A stretch of DNA of 64,000 nucleotides, from positions 1 through 64,000 of the forward strand of contig CAZLPU010000003.1 in assembly GCA_964561475.1 (NCBI GenBank), given 5' to 3'. Positions 1 through 7,679 of this stretch are shown in pieces. Position 1 is the first letter of the stretch. Each line of letters starts with the position of its first letter. The notes under the pieces are model-generated. The model did no database searches. It saw nothing but the letters and a program-made list of their open reading frames with translations, and was not told the origin of the DNA. This DNA is from CAYUYV01 sp964561475. Lineage in GTDB: Bacteria > Pseudomonadota > Alphaproteobacteria > JAJFIK01. The position numbers and the translations under genes are program-made.

Positions 1-518
1 GCTTCATCTTCCTGTTCACCGTGGGTGGTGTGACCGGTGTGGTCCTGGCCAATGCCGGCGTGGATAAGGCTCTGCACGACACCTACTACGTGGTGGCCCA
101 CTTCCATTACGTGCTGTCCATGGGTGCTGTGTTCGCGATTTTTGCGGGCTGGTATTACTGGTTCGGCAAGATGTTTGGTGTCGCCTATAACGAGTTCCTC
201 GCCGGGCTCCACTTCTGGGTGACCTTTATCGGTGTGAACATCCTGTTCTTCCCGCACCACTTCCTCGGCCTTGCCGGTATGCCGCGCCGCTATGTGGACT
301 ACCCGGACGCCTATGCGGGCTGGAACGAGATTTCCTCCTACGGGTCCTATCTGACGACCTTCGGCGTGCTGATCTTCATCATCGTGCTGATCGAAGCGGC
401 TGTGCGCCGGCGTCCCGTCGCGGACAATCCGTGGGGCGAAGGGGCGACGACCCTGGAATGGACCCTGTCCTCTCCGCCGCCCTTCCACCAGTTCAGCGAA
501 CTGCCACGTATCAAATAA
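1..518 (+). CDS. ctaD: Cytochrome c oxidase subunit I, C-terminal part (truncated by window edge)
   Basis: This is the last 171 residues of subunit I of an aa3-type oxidase, the membrane subunit that carries heme a, heme a3 and CuB and reduces oxygen. The reading frame is open from base 3, so the gene enters from the left. The motif ALHDTYYVVAHFHYVLSMGA (about residues 24-43 of the fragment) is the conserved helix X region and includes the heme-ligating histidine of the HFHYV motif. FFPHHFLGLAGMPRRYVDYP is the equally conserved C-terminal loop. Two further hydrophobic helices follow. It is the first gene of a run of oxidase genes (ctaB, coxF, ctaG, ctaE, DUF983, surf1) on the same strand. The identification is very secure; only the 5' part is missing. 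Confidence 0.98.
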   Translation, partial: FIFLFTVGGVTGVVLANAGVDKALHDTYYVVAHFHYVLSMGAVFAIFAGWYYWFGKMFGVAYNEFLAGLHFWVTFIGVNILFFPHHFLGLAGMPRRYVDYPDAYAGWNEISSYGSYLTTFGVLIFIIVLIEAAVRRRPVADNPWGEGATTLEWTLSSPPPFHQFSELPRIK

Positions 519-589
519 AGGCGTGATGCCCGCCTCCGGACCGGTCCTTTCAGGCCGTGCCGGAGCGGGCGGGTCTAACGGAGATCGAG

Positions 590-1672
590 GTGGCTTCAAG
601 CGCGATCGGACACGGGTCCGCAACACAAGATCAACTCTCCACCGGCGCCATGTTCGGCGGGTCGTTCGGCCAGGGATCCCTGGCCGGCGGCGAAGTCTCG
701 ACCACCAGCGGGTCCGAGGGTGTGGTCCTGTCGACCGCCCACTGGAGCGACTATGTGATCCTGCTGAAGCCCAGGGTCATGTCGCTTGTGGTCTTCACGG
801 GATTTGCAGGCTTGATCGCAGCTCCCGGTGACATTCACCCGGTGATCGCCTTCACCACTTTGCTTTGCATGGCCGTGGGCGCGGGAGCGTCCGGCGCGTT
901 GAACATGTGGTACGACGCTGACATCGACCGGCTCATGCAGCGCACCCGGCGCCGCCCCATCCCACGAGGTGTGATCGAGCCGTCCGAGGCCTTGGCGTTC
1001 GGGGTCTTCCTGTCCGGTGCGTCCGTTGCGGCCATGGGGCTGTTGGTCAATGTTCCGGCTGCCATTCTGCTGGCGGTGACCATCGGGTTCTACCTGTTCA
1101 TCTACACCATGTGGTTGAAGCGGCGCACGCCCCAGAACATCGTCATCGGCGGTGCTGCCGGTGCCTTTCCTCCCATGATCGGTTGGGCCGCAGTGACAGG
1201 CACGGTTTCCATCGAAGCCGTGGTCCTGTTCATGATCATTTTCATGTGGACCCCGCCCCATTTCTGGGCGCTGGCCCTCACCCGCATGGGGGATTACGAG
1301 AAAGCCCAGGTTCCCATGCTGCCGGTGGTCGCTGGTGAGGCCAATACCCGCCTCCAGATCCTTGTCTATTCGGTCCTGCTCTATGTGGTGACTCTGCTTC
1401 CCGGTGGGCTGGCCATGGCCGGGCCGCTCTACATGACCTGTGCGGTGGTGCTTGGCGGTTATTTCCTGTGGCTGGCCGCGCGGATCTGGTGGCTTGGGCG
1501 GATGGAGCAGGGGCAGGCCGGACAGGGGGCGCAGATCAAGGATCTCGCGCGGAGACTGTTCTCTTTCTCCATTTTCTATCTTTTCGTCCTGTTCCTCATG
1601 CTCGTGGTGGAGCGGCTGATCGGACTGCCGGTGTTCGAGCCGGTCCTGTTGAGCCTGATCAATGCGATCTGA
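590..1672 (+). CDS. ctaB: Protoheme IX farnesyltransferase (heme O synthase)
   Basis: UbiA-family membrane prenyltransferase that attaches a farnesyl group to heme b, making heme O, the precursor of the heme a used by the oxidase encoded here. The aspartate-rich prenyl-diphosphate motif is visible as NMWYDADIDRLMQRT, the second conserved region as YTMWLKRRTPQNIVIGG, and the WTPPHFWALAL segment is typical of CtaB. About eight to nine hydrophobic helices are present. I chose the GTG at 590 because GGAG lies six bases upstream (580-583). A GTG at 557 would add 11 residues. Even from 590 the N-terminal tail before the first helix is long (about 60 residues, Gly/Ser/Thr-rich), so a later start cannot be excluded. 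Confidence 0.95.
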   Translation: MASSAIGHGSATQDQLSTGAMFGGSFGQGSLAGGEVSTTSGSEGVVLSTAHWSDYVILLKPRVMSLVVFTGFAGLIAAPGDIHPVIAFTTLLCMAVGAGASGALNMWYDADIDRLMQRTRRRPIPRGVIEPSEALAFGVFLSGASVAAMGLLVNVPAAILLAVTIGFYLFIYTMWLKRRTPQNIVIGGAAGAFPPMIGWAAVTGTVSIEAVVLFMIIFMWTPPHFWALALTRMGDYEKAQVPMLPVVAGEANTRLQILVYSVLLYVVTLLPGGLAMAGPLYMTCAVVLGGYFLWLAARIWWLGRMEQGQAGQGAQIKDLARRLFSFSIFYLFVLFLMLVVERLIGLPVFEPVLLSLINAI

Positions 1673-1904
1673 GGTGTGAGAGGGCCGTAGCCGTCGGCGG
1701 TTCCTGGCCCAGAGACGGGGCCATGCTAATTCTATGGATCTGCGAAGACCGATGGCCCAGACGTGGCCGGAAGGTTTGCATTGATGACGCGGGCGCCTGG
1801 GAAGCACCTTTGGGATTTCGGTCCCCGTTGGCCTTCCAGTCCCTCATGGTCTTTCAGACGTCGAGAAGCCAGTCATCGGAAAGTCAGCCCTTGGGAGGTC
1901 AGCC

Positions 1905-2138
1905 ATGACGACCATCAGTCCGGAAATGACAACAAACGAGACCAGCACCCAGGATACCGGTTCCGATGCTGAAGCCCCTTCGGCCGGGACCAGCCAGGAC
2001 CCGAACACGGAGGCGTTTCTCAAGGCCCGCAAGAGCCGCAACGCAGCCATCGCCCTCGCCCTGTTCGGGTTCGTGGTCCTGCTGTTCGCGGTCACGGTCG
2101 TGAAAATGGGGCCTGAGGTTCTCAGCCGGCCCCTCTAA
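1905..2138 (+). CDS. CoxF-like small single-span membrane protein
   Basis: 77-residue protein in the slot between heme O synthase and Cox11 where alphaproteobacteria usually carry the short cytochrome oxidase accessory protein CoxF. It has a hydrophilic Thr/Ser/Asp-rich N-terminus of about 40 residues, then the basic stretch KARKSRN and one transmembrane helix (about residues 47-66) ending in AVTVVKMGP. That residue pattern is typical of the family. The ATG is preceded by GGGAGG at suitable spacing. The N-terminal tail is longer than in most members. Its role in oxidase assembly is inferred from position and size only. Confidence 0.75.
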   Translation: MTTISPEMTTNETSTQDTGSDAEAPSAGTSQDPNTEAFLKARKSRNAAIALALFGFVVLLFAVTVVKMGPEVLSRPL

Positions 2139-2212
2139 CTTCGACAAACAGGGCTTCTGAAACACAAGCAGTGCCCGAACCATAGACGGCCAAAATCAGA
2201 GACAGATCGACC

Positions 2213-2809
2213 ATGAACCCGGAAAAACCAACCCCGGAACCCAAAACAGCAAACACCTCCGCCGCCAACTCAGCGAACAAGCGGGTTGCCTTGATTTGCG
2301 CCGGGGTGGCCGGTGGCATGGTCGGCCTCGCTTATGCGGCGGTGCCCCTCTATGACGCTTTTTGCCGGGTGACCGGGTTTGGGGGAACCACCCAGACCGC
2401 CGTCGTGGCCCCAGCCGAGATCCTCGATCAGGAAATCACCGTCCGTTTCGACGCCAATGTGTCCCGGGGCCTTGCCTGGGAGTTCGAACCTGTGCAGACC
2501 GCCCAGACCATGCGTCTGGGCGAGCAGATGCTGGCCTTCTACAAGGTCACCAACCACAGCGACAAACCGGTCACGGGAACGGCGACCTATAATGTGACGC
2601 CCCAGAAGGTCGGGTACTATTTCGCCAAGATCGAGTGCTTCTGCTTTACCGAACAGACACTGCAACCGGGGCAGACCATGACCATGCCCGTGTCCTATTT
2701 CGTGGACCCCCGGCTGGTGGAAGACGGCAATGCGGCGGAGGTCAAGGAAATCACCCTGTCCTACACCTTCTTCCCGGTGGAAAAGACGGCGGCTCTCCAG
2801 ACCAACTGA
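2213..2809 (+). CDS. ctaG: Cytochrome c oxidase assembly protein CtaG/Cox11
   Basis: Membrane-anchored copper chaperone that helps insert CuB into subunit I. It is 198 residues long, the usual size. A hydrophilic, Pro/Asn-rich start is followed by one transmembrane helix (about residues 23-45, LICAGVAGGMVGLAYAAVPLY) and then the conserved periplasmic Ig-like domain. The copper-binding CFCF motif is present in KIECFCFTEQ (about residue 142). The family signatures AVPLYDAFCRVTGFGGTTQ and PVSYFVDP are also intact. It lies 74 bp after the CoxF-like gene and upstream of subunit III, as expected for a co-transcribed oxidase maturation cluster. Confidence 0.97.
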   Translation: MNPEKPTPEPKTANTSAANSANKRVALICAGVAGGMVGLAYAAVPLYDAFCRVTGFGGTTQTAVVAPAEILDQEITVRFDANVSRGLAWEFEPVQTAQTMRLGEQMLAFYKVTNHSDKPVTGTATYNVTPQKVGYYFAKIECFCFTEQTLQPGQTMTMPVSYFVDPRLVEDGNAAEVKEITLSYTFFPVEKTAALQTN

Positions 2810-3056
2810 CCGGCTGATCCGGCGGGTCAGGGAGGCCAGTCACCAGGACCCGCCCTGAGGGCAACCCCGCCCGGGCGCTGGGGCACGGAATGATATCAAA
2901 GCGCAACATCGCGGCGCTAAGCTGGTTTTATGGAAACGGCGCCGTTGCATTGCCGGCGGGCTTGAGGCAAACCGAAGCCGTTATTGCAGCGGCGAAAAGG
3001 TCCGCGCGAAACCCGGTGCGTCCGGTGGCGGCTTGAGAACGGAAAGAGGTTGAGGC

Positions 3057-3881
3057 ATGGCGGGGCAAGTTAATCACGACTACCACCTGGTGGAGCCGAG
3101 CCCATGGCCCCTCGTCGCATCGGTCAGTGCCTTTATTATGGCCATCGGTGCGGTCATCTGGATGAGGCCTGACGGGTTGTTCGGCGTTCCCCAGAGCCCC
3201 TGGGTGTTCGCCATCGGTGCTGCCGGCGTTGTCTATGTGATGATCGGCTGGTGGGGCGACGTGATCAAGGAACACGAAGAGGGCGGCCACCACACGCCGG
3301 TGGTTCAGCTCCACCACCGCTACGGCATGGTGTTGTTCATCGCCTCCGAGATCATGTTCTTCGTGGCGTGGTTCTGGGCCTATTTCAACGTCTCCCTGTT
3401 CCCGACCCAGCATGGCTTCGAGCAGTGGCCGCCAGAGGGCATCGAGACCTTCGATCCCTGGCACCTGCCGTTCCTGAACACTCTTATTCTGCTGACCTCC
3501 GGCACCACGGTGACCTGGGCCCACCACGCCCTGGAGACCGGCGACCGCAAGGGCTACATCCAGGCTCTCTGGCTGACGGTCCTGCTGGGGCTGAGCTTCA
3601 CCGGCGTACAGGCCTATGAATACGCCGAAGCGACCTTCTCTTTCTCCGGCAACATCTACGGCGCGACCTTCTTCATGGCCACGGGCTTCCACGGCGCTCA
3701 CGTGATCATCGGGACGATCTTCCTGATCGTGTGTCTGATCCGGGGATATGCGGGCCACTTCAAGGACGGCAACATTTTCGGCTTCGAAGCGGCGGCCTGG
3801 TACTGGCACTTCGTCGACGTGGTCTGGCTGTTCCTGTTTGCCGTGATCTATGTCTGGGGTCAGGGCACGCCGGCCCACTAA
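3057..3881 (+). CDS. ctaE: Cytochrome c oxidase subunit III
   Basis: 274-residue, seven-helix subunit III of the aa3 oxidase, which stabilises the catalytic core and the proton uptake path. Visible signatures are YHLVEPSPWPL at the N-terminus, the RYGMVLFIASEIMFFVAWFWAYF helix, LLTSGTTVTWAHHAL, and the C-terminal WYWHFVDVVWLFLF. The ATG at 3057 is preceded by GAGGTTGAGGC. The 247-bp gap upstream of it, after ctaG, holds no recognisable gene. A 13-bp sequence at the stop codon (3878-3890) recurs with one mismatch at 3908-3920, just before the DUF983 gene. Confidence 0.98.
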   Translation: MAGQVNHDYHLVEPSPWPLVASVSAFIMAIGAVIWMRPDGLFGVPQSPWVFAIGAAGVVYVMIGWWGDVIKEHEEGGHHTPVVQLHHRYGMVLFIASEIMFFVAWFWAYFNVSLFPTQHGFEQWPPEGIETFDPWHLPFLNTLILLTSGTTVTWAHHALETGDRKGYIQALWLTVLLGLSFTGVQAYEYAEATFSFSGNIYGATFFMATGFHGAHVIIGTIFLIVCLIRGYAGHFKDGNIFGFEAAAWYWHFVDVVWLFLFAVIYVWGQGTPAH

Positions 3882-3950
3882 CGGCGCCGGCCCATTGATA
3901 GCTCTGGCTAACGGTGCCGGGTGGGGCCGGGCGGGGATGAGGGAAGCGCC

Positions 3951-4370
3951 ATGACGCCTCCAGACGGCATGTCGCCTCAAGACGGATCGGTGAGGGCCTC
4001 GTCCCTCACGGTCCTTGGCAGGACCTTCCGGGGGCGCTGTCCCCGGTGCGGTCAAGGTGCCCTCTTCCGGAATCCGGTTTCCCTGGCTCATTCCTGTTCC
4101 GCCTGCGGGTTGGATTTTCAGCCTTATGAACAGGGGGACGGGCCCACGGTCTTCACCTTGATGATTGTGGGTTTCGTGGTCATGGGCGGGGCGATGGTCC
4201 TGGAGCTGCGCTACCAGGCCCCCTATTGGCTTCAGGCGGTCATCTGGTTGCCGGCCACGGCATTCCTCACCATCGCATCCCTGCGGCTTTTCAAGGCATG
4301 GCTCGTTGGAGAGCAGTTCCGCCATGATGCAGCGGAAGGGCGCCTCTCGGACGACCAGTGGCGATCATGA
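3951..4370 (+). CDS. DUF983 family zinc-ribbon membrane protein
   Basis: 139-residue protein of the DUF983 family, which alphaproteobacteria conserve between ctaE and surf1. A four-cysteine zinc ribbon is visible (CPRCGQG about residues 29-35, then CSACGLDF about 49-56), followed by two transmembrane helices (about 68-86 and 92-112). The ATG at 3951 is chosen because GAGGGAAG lies directly upstream; an in-frame start at 3921 would add ten residues without a better ribosome site. The molecular role is unknown. Location supports a link to oxidase biogenesis. Confidence 0.9.
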   Translation: MTPPDGMSPQDGSVRASSLTVLGRTFRGRCPRCGQGALFRNPVSLAHSCSACGLDFQPYEQGDGPTVFTLMIVGFVVMGGAMVLELRYQAPYWLQAVIWLPATAFLTIASLRLFKAWLVGEQFRHDAAEGRLSDDQWRS

Positions 4371-4446
4371 CGAGGACCGGTGACCGCGAGGACCGGTGAC
4401 CATGGGGGTCGGTGACGGCCAGGGTTGGGGGCAGGTAGGGCCATTG

Positions 4447-5271
4447 ATGAACGGGTTCGTTTTCAAACCATTGCCGTTTCTCACCCTGTGCACGGTGGGC
4501 GCCTTTGCGGTGCTTCTCACCTTGGGCTTCTGGCAACTGGACCGCCGGGCCTGGAAGAATGATCTGATCGCCCAACTCGATGCCCGCGCCGCCGCCGAGC
4601 CGGTGCCCCTCGAAACCGCGCTGGAGCGGTTCGGGACGGAGATCGAAGCGCTGGAGTTCCGGAAAGTCACGGTCAGGGGCACATTCACCGCCAAGGGCGA
4701 AGCTGCGGTCTATGCCCATGCGGGCTATGGCCGGCCAGGGCACATCGTGGTCACCCCCCTGATCCGGGACGGGCAGGCATCGGTGTTCGTGAATCGCGGT
4801 TTTGCCCCCATGACCGAATGGGCTCCCCGGACGGCTGCCCAGGCGCAAGCCACTAGCGATGCCGCACTGGGTAGCGGTGATGCGCCGCGGGGCAAGAATC
4901 AATGGGCGCGGCCTGAAGGGCCGGTCACTGTGACCGGCGTCATCCGCAGGCCGGAGCGGGCCAATCCGTTCACGCCTGTGAACGAACCCGAAGCCGGCAA
5001 CTGGTACTGGATGGAACTGGAGGCCTTGACCCGCCATGCGGATCTATCCCGGCCTCCCTTGCCGCTGATCATCGAAGCGGATCCGGCCCTGTCGCCGGAG
5101 GTGGTTCCGGTGCCTGGGGCGCAGTGGCGCAGCAAAAGCACCATGCCCTCGCTCCACACCAAGCATCTGGGGTATGCGGTGACCTGGTTCAGCCTTGCGG
5201 CGGGACTTTTGGTGATCTGGGCCGCCTATCACCGGGCGCTGGGCCGTCTGGGGCCGCCATCCGGATCCTGA
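4447..5271 (+). CDS. SURF1 family oxidase assembly protein
   Basis: Inner-membrane protein (274 residues) needed for efficient heme a insertion into subunit I. The two-helix architecture is clear: an N-terminal helix ending in the diagnostic GFWQLDRRAWK (about residues 26-36), a large periplasmic domain with REVTVRGTF-like and NRGF motifs, and a C-terminal helix (HLGYAVTWFSLAAGLLVIWAAY). I prefer ATG 4447 because the protein then starts right at the first helix and AGGTAGGG precedes it. GTG 4396 or ATG 4402 would add about 15 glycine-rich residues. An insert around residues 120-160 (Ala/Gln-rich) is longer than usual. In many relatives ispH or thrC follows here; in this window an M16 peptidase does. 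Confidence 0.95.
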   Translation: MNGFVFKPLPFLTLCTVGAFAVLLTLGFWQLDRRAWKNDLIAQLDARAAAEPVPLETALERFGTEIEALEFRKVTVRGTFTAKGEAAVYAHAGYGRPGHIVVTPLIRDGQASVFVNRGFAPMTEWAPRTAAQAQATSDAALGSGDAPRGKNQWARPEGPVTVTGVIRRPERANPFTPVNEPEAGNWYWMELEALTRHADLSRPPLPLIIEADPALSPEVVPVPGAQWRSKSTMPSLHTKHLGYAVTWFSLAAGLLVIWAAYHRALGRLGPPSGS

Positions 5272-5476
5272 CGTGGCCGATCCGAGGAGTTCGGCCCGCG
5301 AATGGCCCCCGTACCCGGCTGGACCTTGCCCCCCGCCGGTAACATTTGCGCCTCTTCCCATAGTGATCCGGTGGATTTGTTTTTCGTGTTCCTATATGGC
5401 CTAGCCTTTGGGGGAGGCCACCCGAAGCGGGTGGTCCGCATGGCACCATGCTCAAAAACAGAAAGGATCGGCGCCG

Positions 5477-6745
5477 ATGGCGATGAGTGTAGCCACACTC
5501 GCGAACGGGTTGCGCATCGTGACAGACCCCATGCCAGGTCTGGAAAGCGTCGCGTTGGGAGTCTGGATTGGTGCGGGGGGCCGTGACGAGCGGCCCGAGG
5601 AATTGGGTCTCGCGCACTTCCTGGAGCACATGGCGTTCAAGGGCACCGAAAGCCGGTCCGCCCGAGACATTGCTGAGACCGTGGAGGCCGTGGGCGGCTA
5701 CATCAACGCCTATACCAGCCGGACCCAGACCGCCTATCACCTGCGGCTGTTGAAGGACGACCTGGCTTTGGGTGTCGACATTCTTGCCGACATTCTGCGC
5801 CGGCCCCGCTTCGATCCGGTGGAGATCGAGCGGGAACGCTCGGTCATCCTCCAGGAGATCGCCCGGTCTGCGGATGCCCCTGACGATATGGTCTTTGACC
5901 TCCTTCAGGGGGTGGCATATGCGGACCAGCCCCTTGGCAATCCTATTCTGGGCACCACGGAATCGGTCAATGCCCTCTGCCGGGAGCAGATGCAGGCTTA
6001 TCTGGACCGGGAATATCACCCGGGCGCCATGGTGGTGGGGGCCGCGGGAGCCGTGGATCCCGACCGTTTCGTGGATCAGGTTGCCGGCGTATTCGGCGAC
6101 ATGACACGGTCGTCGACGCCGCCGGTGCGCTCCGGGCCAGCCCGATTCGCAGGGGGCGATGTCCGCCGGGTCACCGCCCATGAACAGACCCATCTGACCA
6201 TCGCCTTTGAAAGCGTGCCCCTTGAGGATCCGCGGTTCTTCGCGTCCTGGGTGACCTCTGAGATCCTGGGCGGGGGGATGTCCTCCCGGCTGTTCCAGTC
6301 GGTCCGGGAGGAACGGGGGCTGGCCTACGCGGTCTACAGCATGGCCCGGTCCTATACGGACACGGGCAAGTTGACGGTGTATGCGGGCACGGCCCCGGAT
6401 CAGACCGGCGCGGCGGCGGCGGCCATTGCCGGGGAAATGCGCGATCTTTCCGAGAGGGTTACCGACCAGGAACTGGGCCGGGCAAAGGCTTCTCTGCGCT
6501 CGGCGGTCTTGATGGCCCTGGAGTCCCCCTCGTCCAGAGCGGACAGCGCGGCCACGGATCTGCTCTTTGAGGGCCGGGTTGTCGGCACACCAGAGATTCT
6601 GGAGAAGATCGCCTCCGTGGACAACGCGGCCGTCAAGGACTTCGCGGGCTCCCTGCTCACCCGGTCCGCTCCGGCGGTGGCCCTGGTGGGACCGCCCAGC
6701 GATTTGCCCGATTATGCTAGCCTGAGTGCCGCTTTCGCGCTCTGA
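5477..6745 (+). CDS. M16 family zinc metallopeptidase (processing-peptidase-like)
   Basis: 422-residue pitrilysin/insulinase-family peptidase resembling the beta subunit of mitochondrial processing peptidase. The inverted zinc motif HFLEH is at residues 47-51 (H47, E50, H51), and a downstream glutamate in the RERSVILQEIARS helix supplies the third ligand. The C-terminal M16 domain contains the substrate-loop signature LGGGMSSRLFQSVREERGLAYAV. ATG 5477 fits the family start (MSVATLANGLRIVTDPM) and has AAAGGA upstream. The predicted location is cytoplasmic, since no signal peptide is seen. It is followed at 98 bp by a GNAT gene, a common alphaproteobacterial pairing. Confidence 0.95.
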   Translation: MAMSVATLANGLRIVTDPMPGLESVALGVWIGAGGRDERPEELGLAHFLEHMAFKGTESRSARDIAETVEAVGGYINAYTSRTQTAYHLRLLKDDLALGVDILADILRRPRFDPVEIERERSVILQEIARSADAPDDMVFDLLQGVAYADQPLGNPILGTTESVNALCREQMQAYLDREYHPGAMVVGAAGAVDPDRFVDQVAGVFGDMTRSSTPPVRSGPARFAGGDVRRVTAHEQTHLTIAFESVPLEDPRFFASWVTSEILGGGMSSRLFQSVREERGLAYAVYSMARSYTDTGKLTVYAGTAPDQTGAAAAAIAGEMRDLSERVTDQELGRAKASLRSAVLMALESPSSRADSAATDLLFEGRVVGTPEILEKIASVDNAAVKDFAGSLLTRSAPAVALVGPPSDLPDYASLSAAFAL

Positions 6746-6842
6746 CCAGGGGCCTTTGGGACCGGTGCGCCGATCCGGACGGACCAACGCCCGGGATCTC
6801 CATCAGGGCGTCGGGCCGGACAGACACACACGGAGAAGGTGG

Positions 6843-7424
6843 ATGCTGGGCAGCCGGGCACAGGTTGAGCCGGCGGTTCTGCTCAAGGGCGAGACCGTCT
6901 ATCTGCGTTATCCCCTCGAAGAGGATTTCGAGGCCTGGGCGGGCCTGCGTGCCCAAAGCCGGGCCCATCTCGAGCCCTGGGAGCCGGTCTGGCCCCAGGA
7001 TGACCTGACCCGAACCGCCTACCGGCGCCGGATGCGCCGCTATCAGCGGGAAGTCCGGGACGATCTGGCCCATCCCCTGTTCATTTTTGCCGCCCACGAT
7101 GATGCGCTTCTGGGGGCCTGCACCCTGTCCAATGTGCGCCGCGGGGTGTCCCAGGCCTGTTCCATGGGCTACTGGATCGGTGCCCGGTATGCGGGACGGG
7201 GCTTCATGACGGCGGCGGTGCGCCGGGTCATCCCCTTTGTGTTCGATGATCTGCGCCTCCACCGGATCGAGGCGGCCTGTATTCCCGCCAATTTGTCTTC
7301 CCAGGCGGTCCTGCGCCGATGCGGGTTCACGGAGGAGGGCCGGGCGCGGCGCTATCTCAAAATCGCGGGTGAATGGCAGGACCACATCCTGTTCGGCCTC
7401 GTGGAGGACGATCCGCGCTTGTGA
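6843..7424 (+). CDS. GNAT acetyltransferase, RimJ/RimL-like
   Basis: 193-residue GCN5-related N-acetyltransferase resembling the ribosomal-protein alanine N-acetyltransferases RimJ/RimL. The acetyl-CoA pyrophosphate-binding segment is seen as YWIGARYAGRGFMTAAVRRV (about residues 110-129), and the closing motif HRIEAACIPANLSSQAVLRRCGFTEEG is typical. ATG 6843 is chosen because GGAGAAGGTGG ends directly upstream. It follows the M16 peptidase gene in the same orientation and is probably co-transcribed. The substrate cannot be read from sequence. Confidence 0.9.
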   Translation: MLGSRAQVEPAVLLKGETVYLRYPLEEDFEAWAGLRAQSRAHLEPWEPVWPQDDLTRTAYRRRMRRYQREVRDDLAHPLFIFAAHDDALLGACTLSNVRRGVSQACSMGYWIGARYAGRGFMTAAVRRVIPFVFDDLRLHRIEAACIPANLSSQAVLRRCGFTEEGRARRYLKIAGEWQDHILFGLVEDDPRL

Positions 7425-7679
7425 TTTTTTTGGTCAGTTCCGGTTATCTCCAAGAGCTCAGCAGGCCGACGCCTGCCGGCGCTGTGAAACCTGGATGCTT
7501 CAGCCATCTTGGGTACACTCACTGCGGCGACGGGGACGATTCGGTTCACGCGTGATGGATACCGCTGATTGGCACGGCGGGCGCGCATGGCTTAACGGGA
7601 ACGCCGGGCGGTTGGTGTTGGATGGGCAAAGCCTGCCCATGAGCACCACGAACCCCGGAACAGGGGTAAGAGGCAGGGT

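Noticed and set aside
3878..3920. 13-bp direct repeat (one mismatch) around the ctaE/DUF983 junction
   Set aside because: Short and GC-rich with no other supporting signal; likely chance or a small local duplication.
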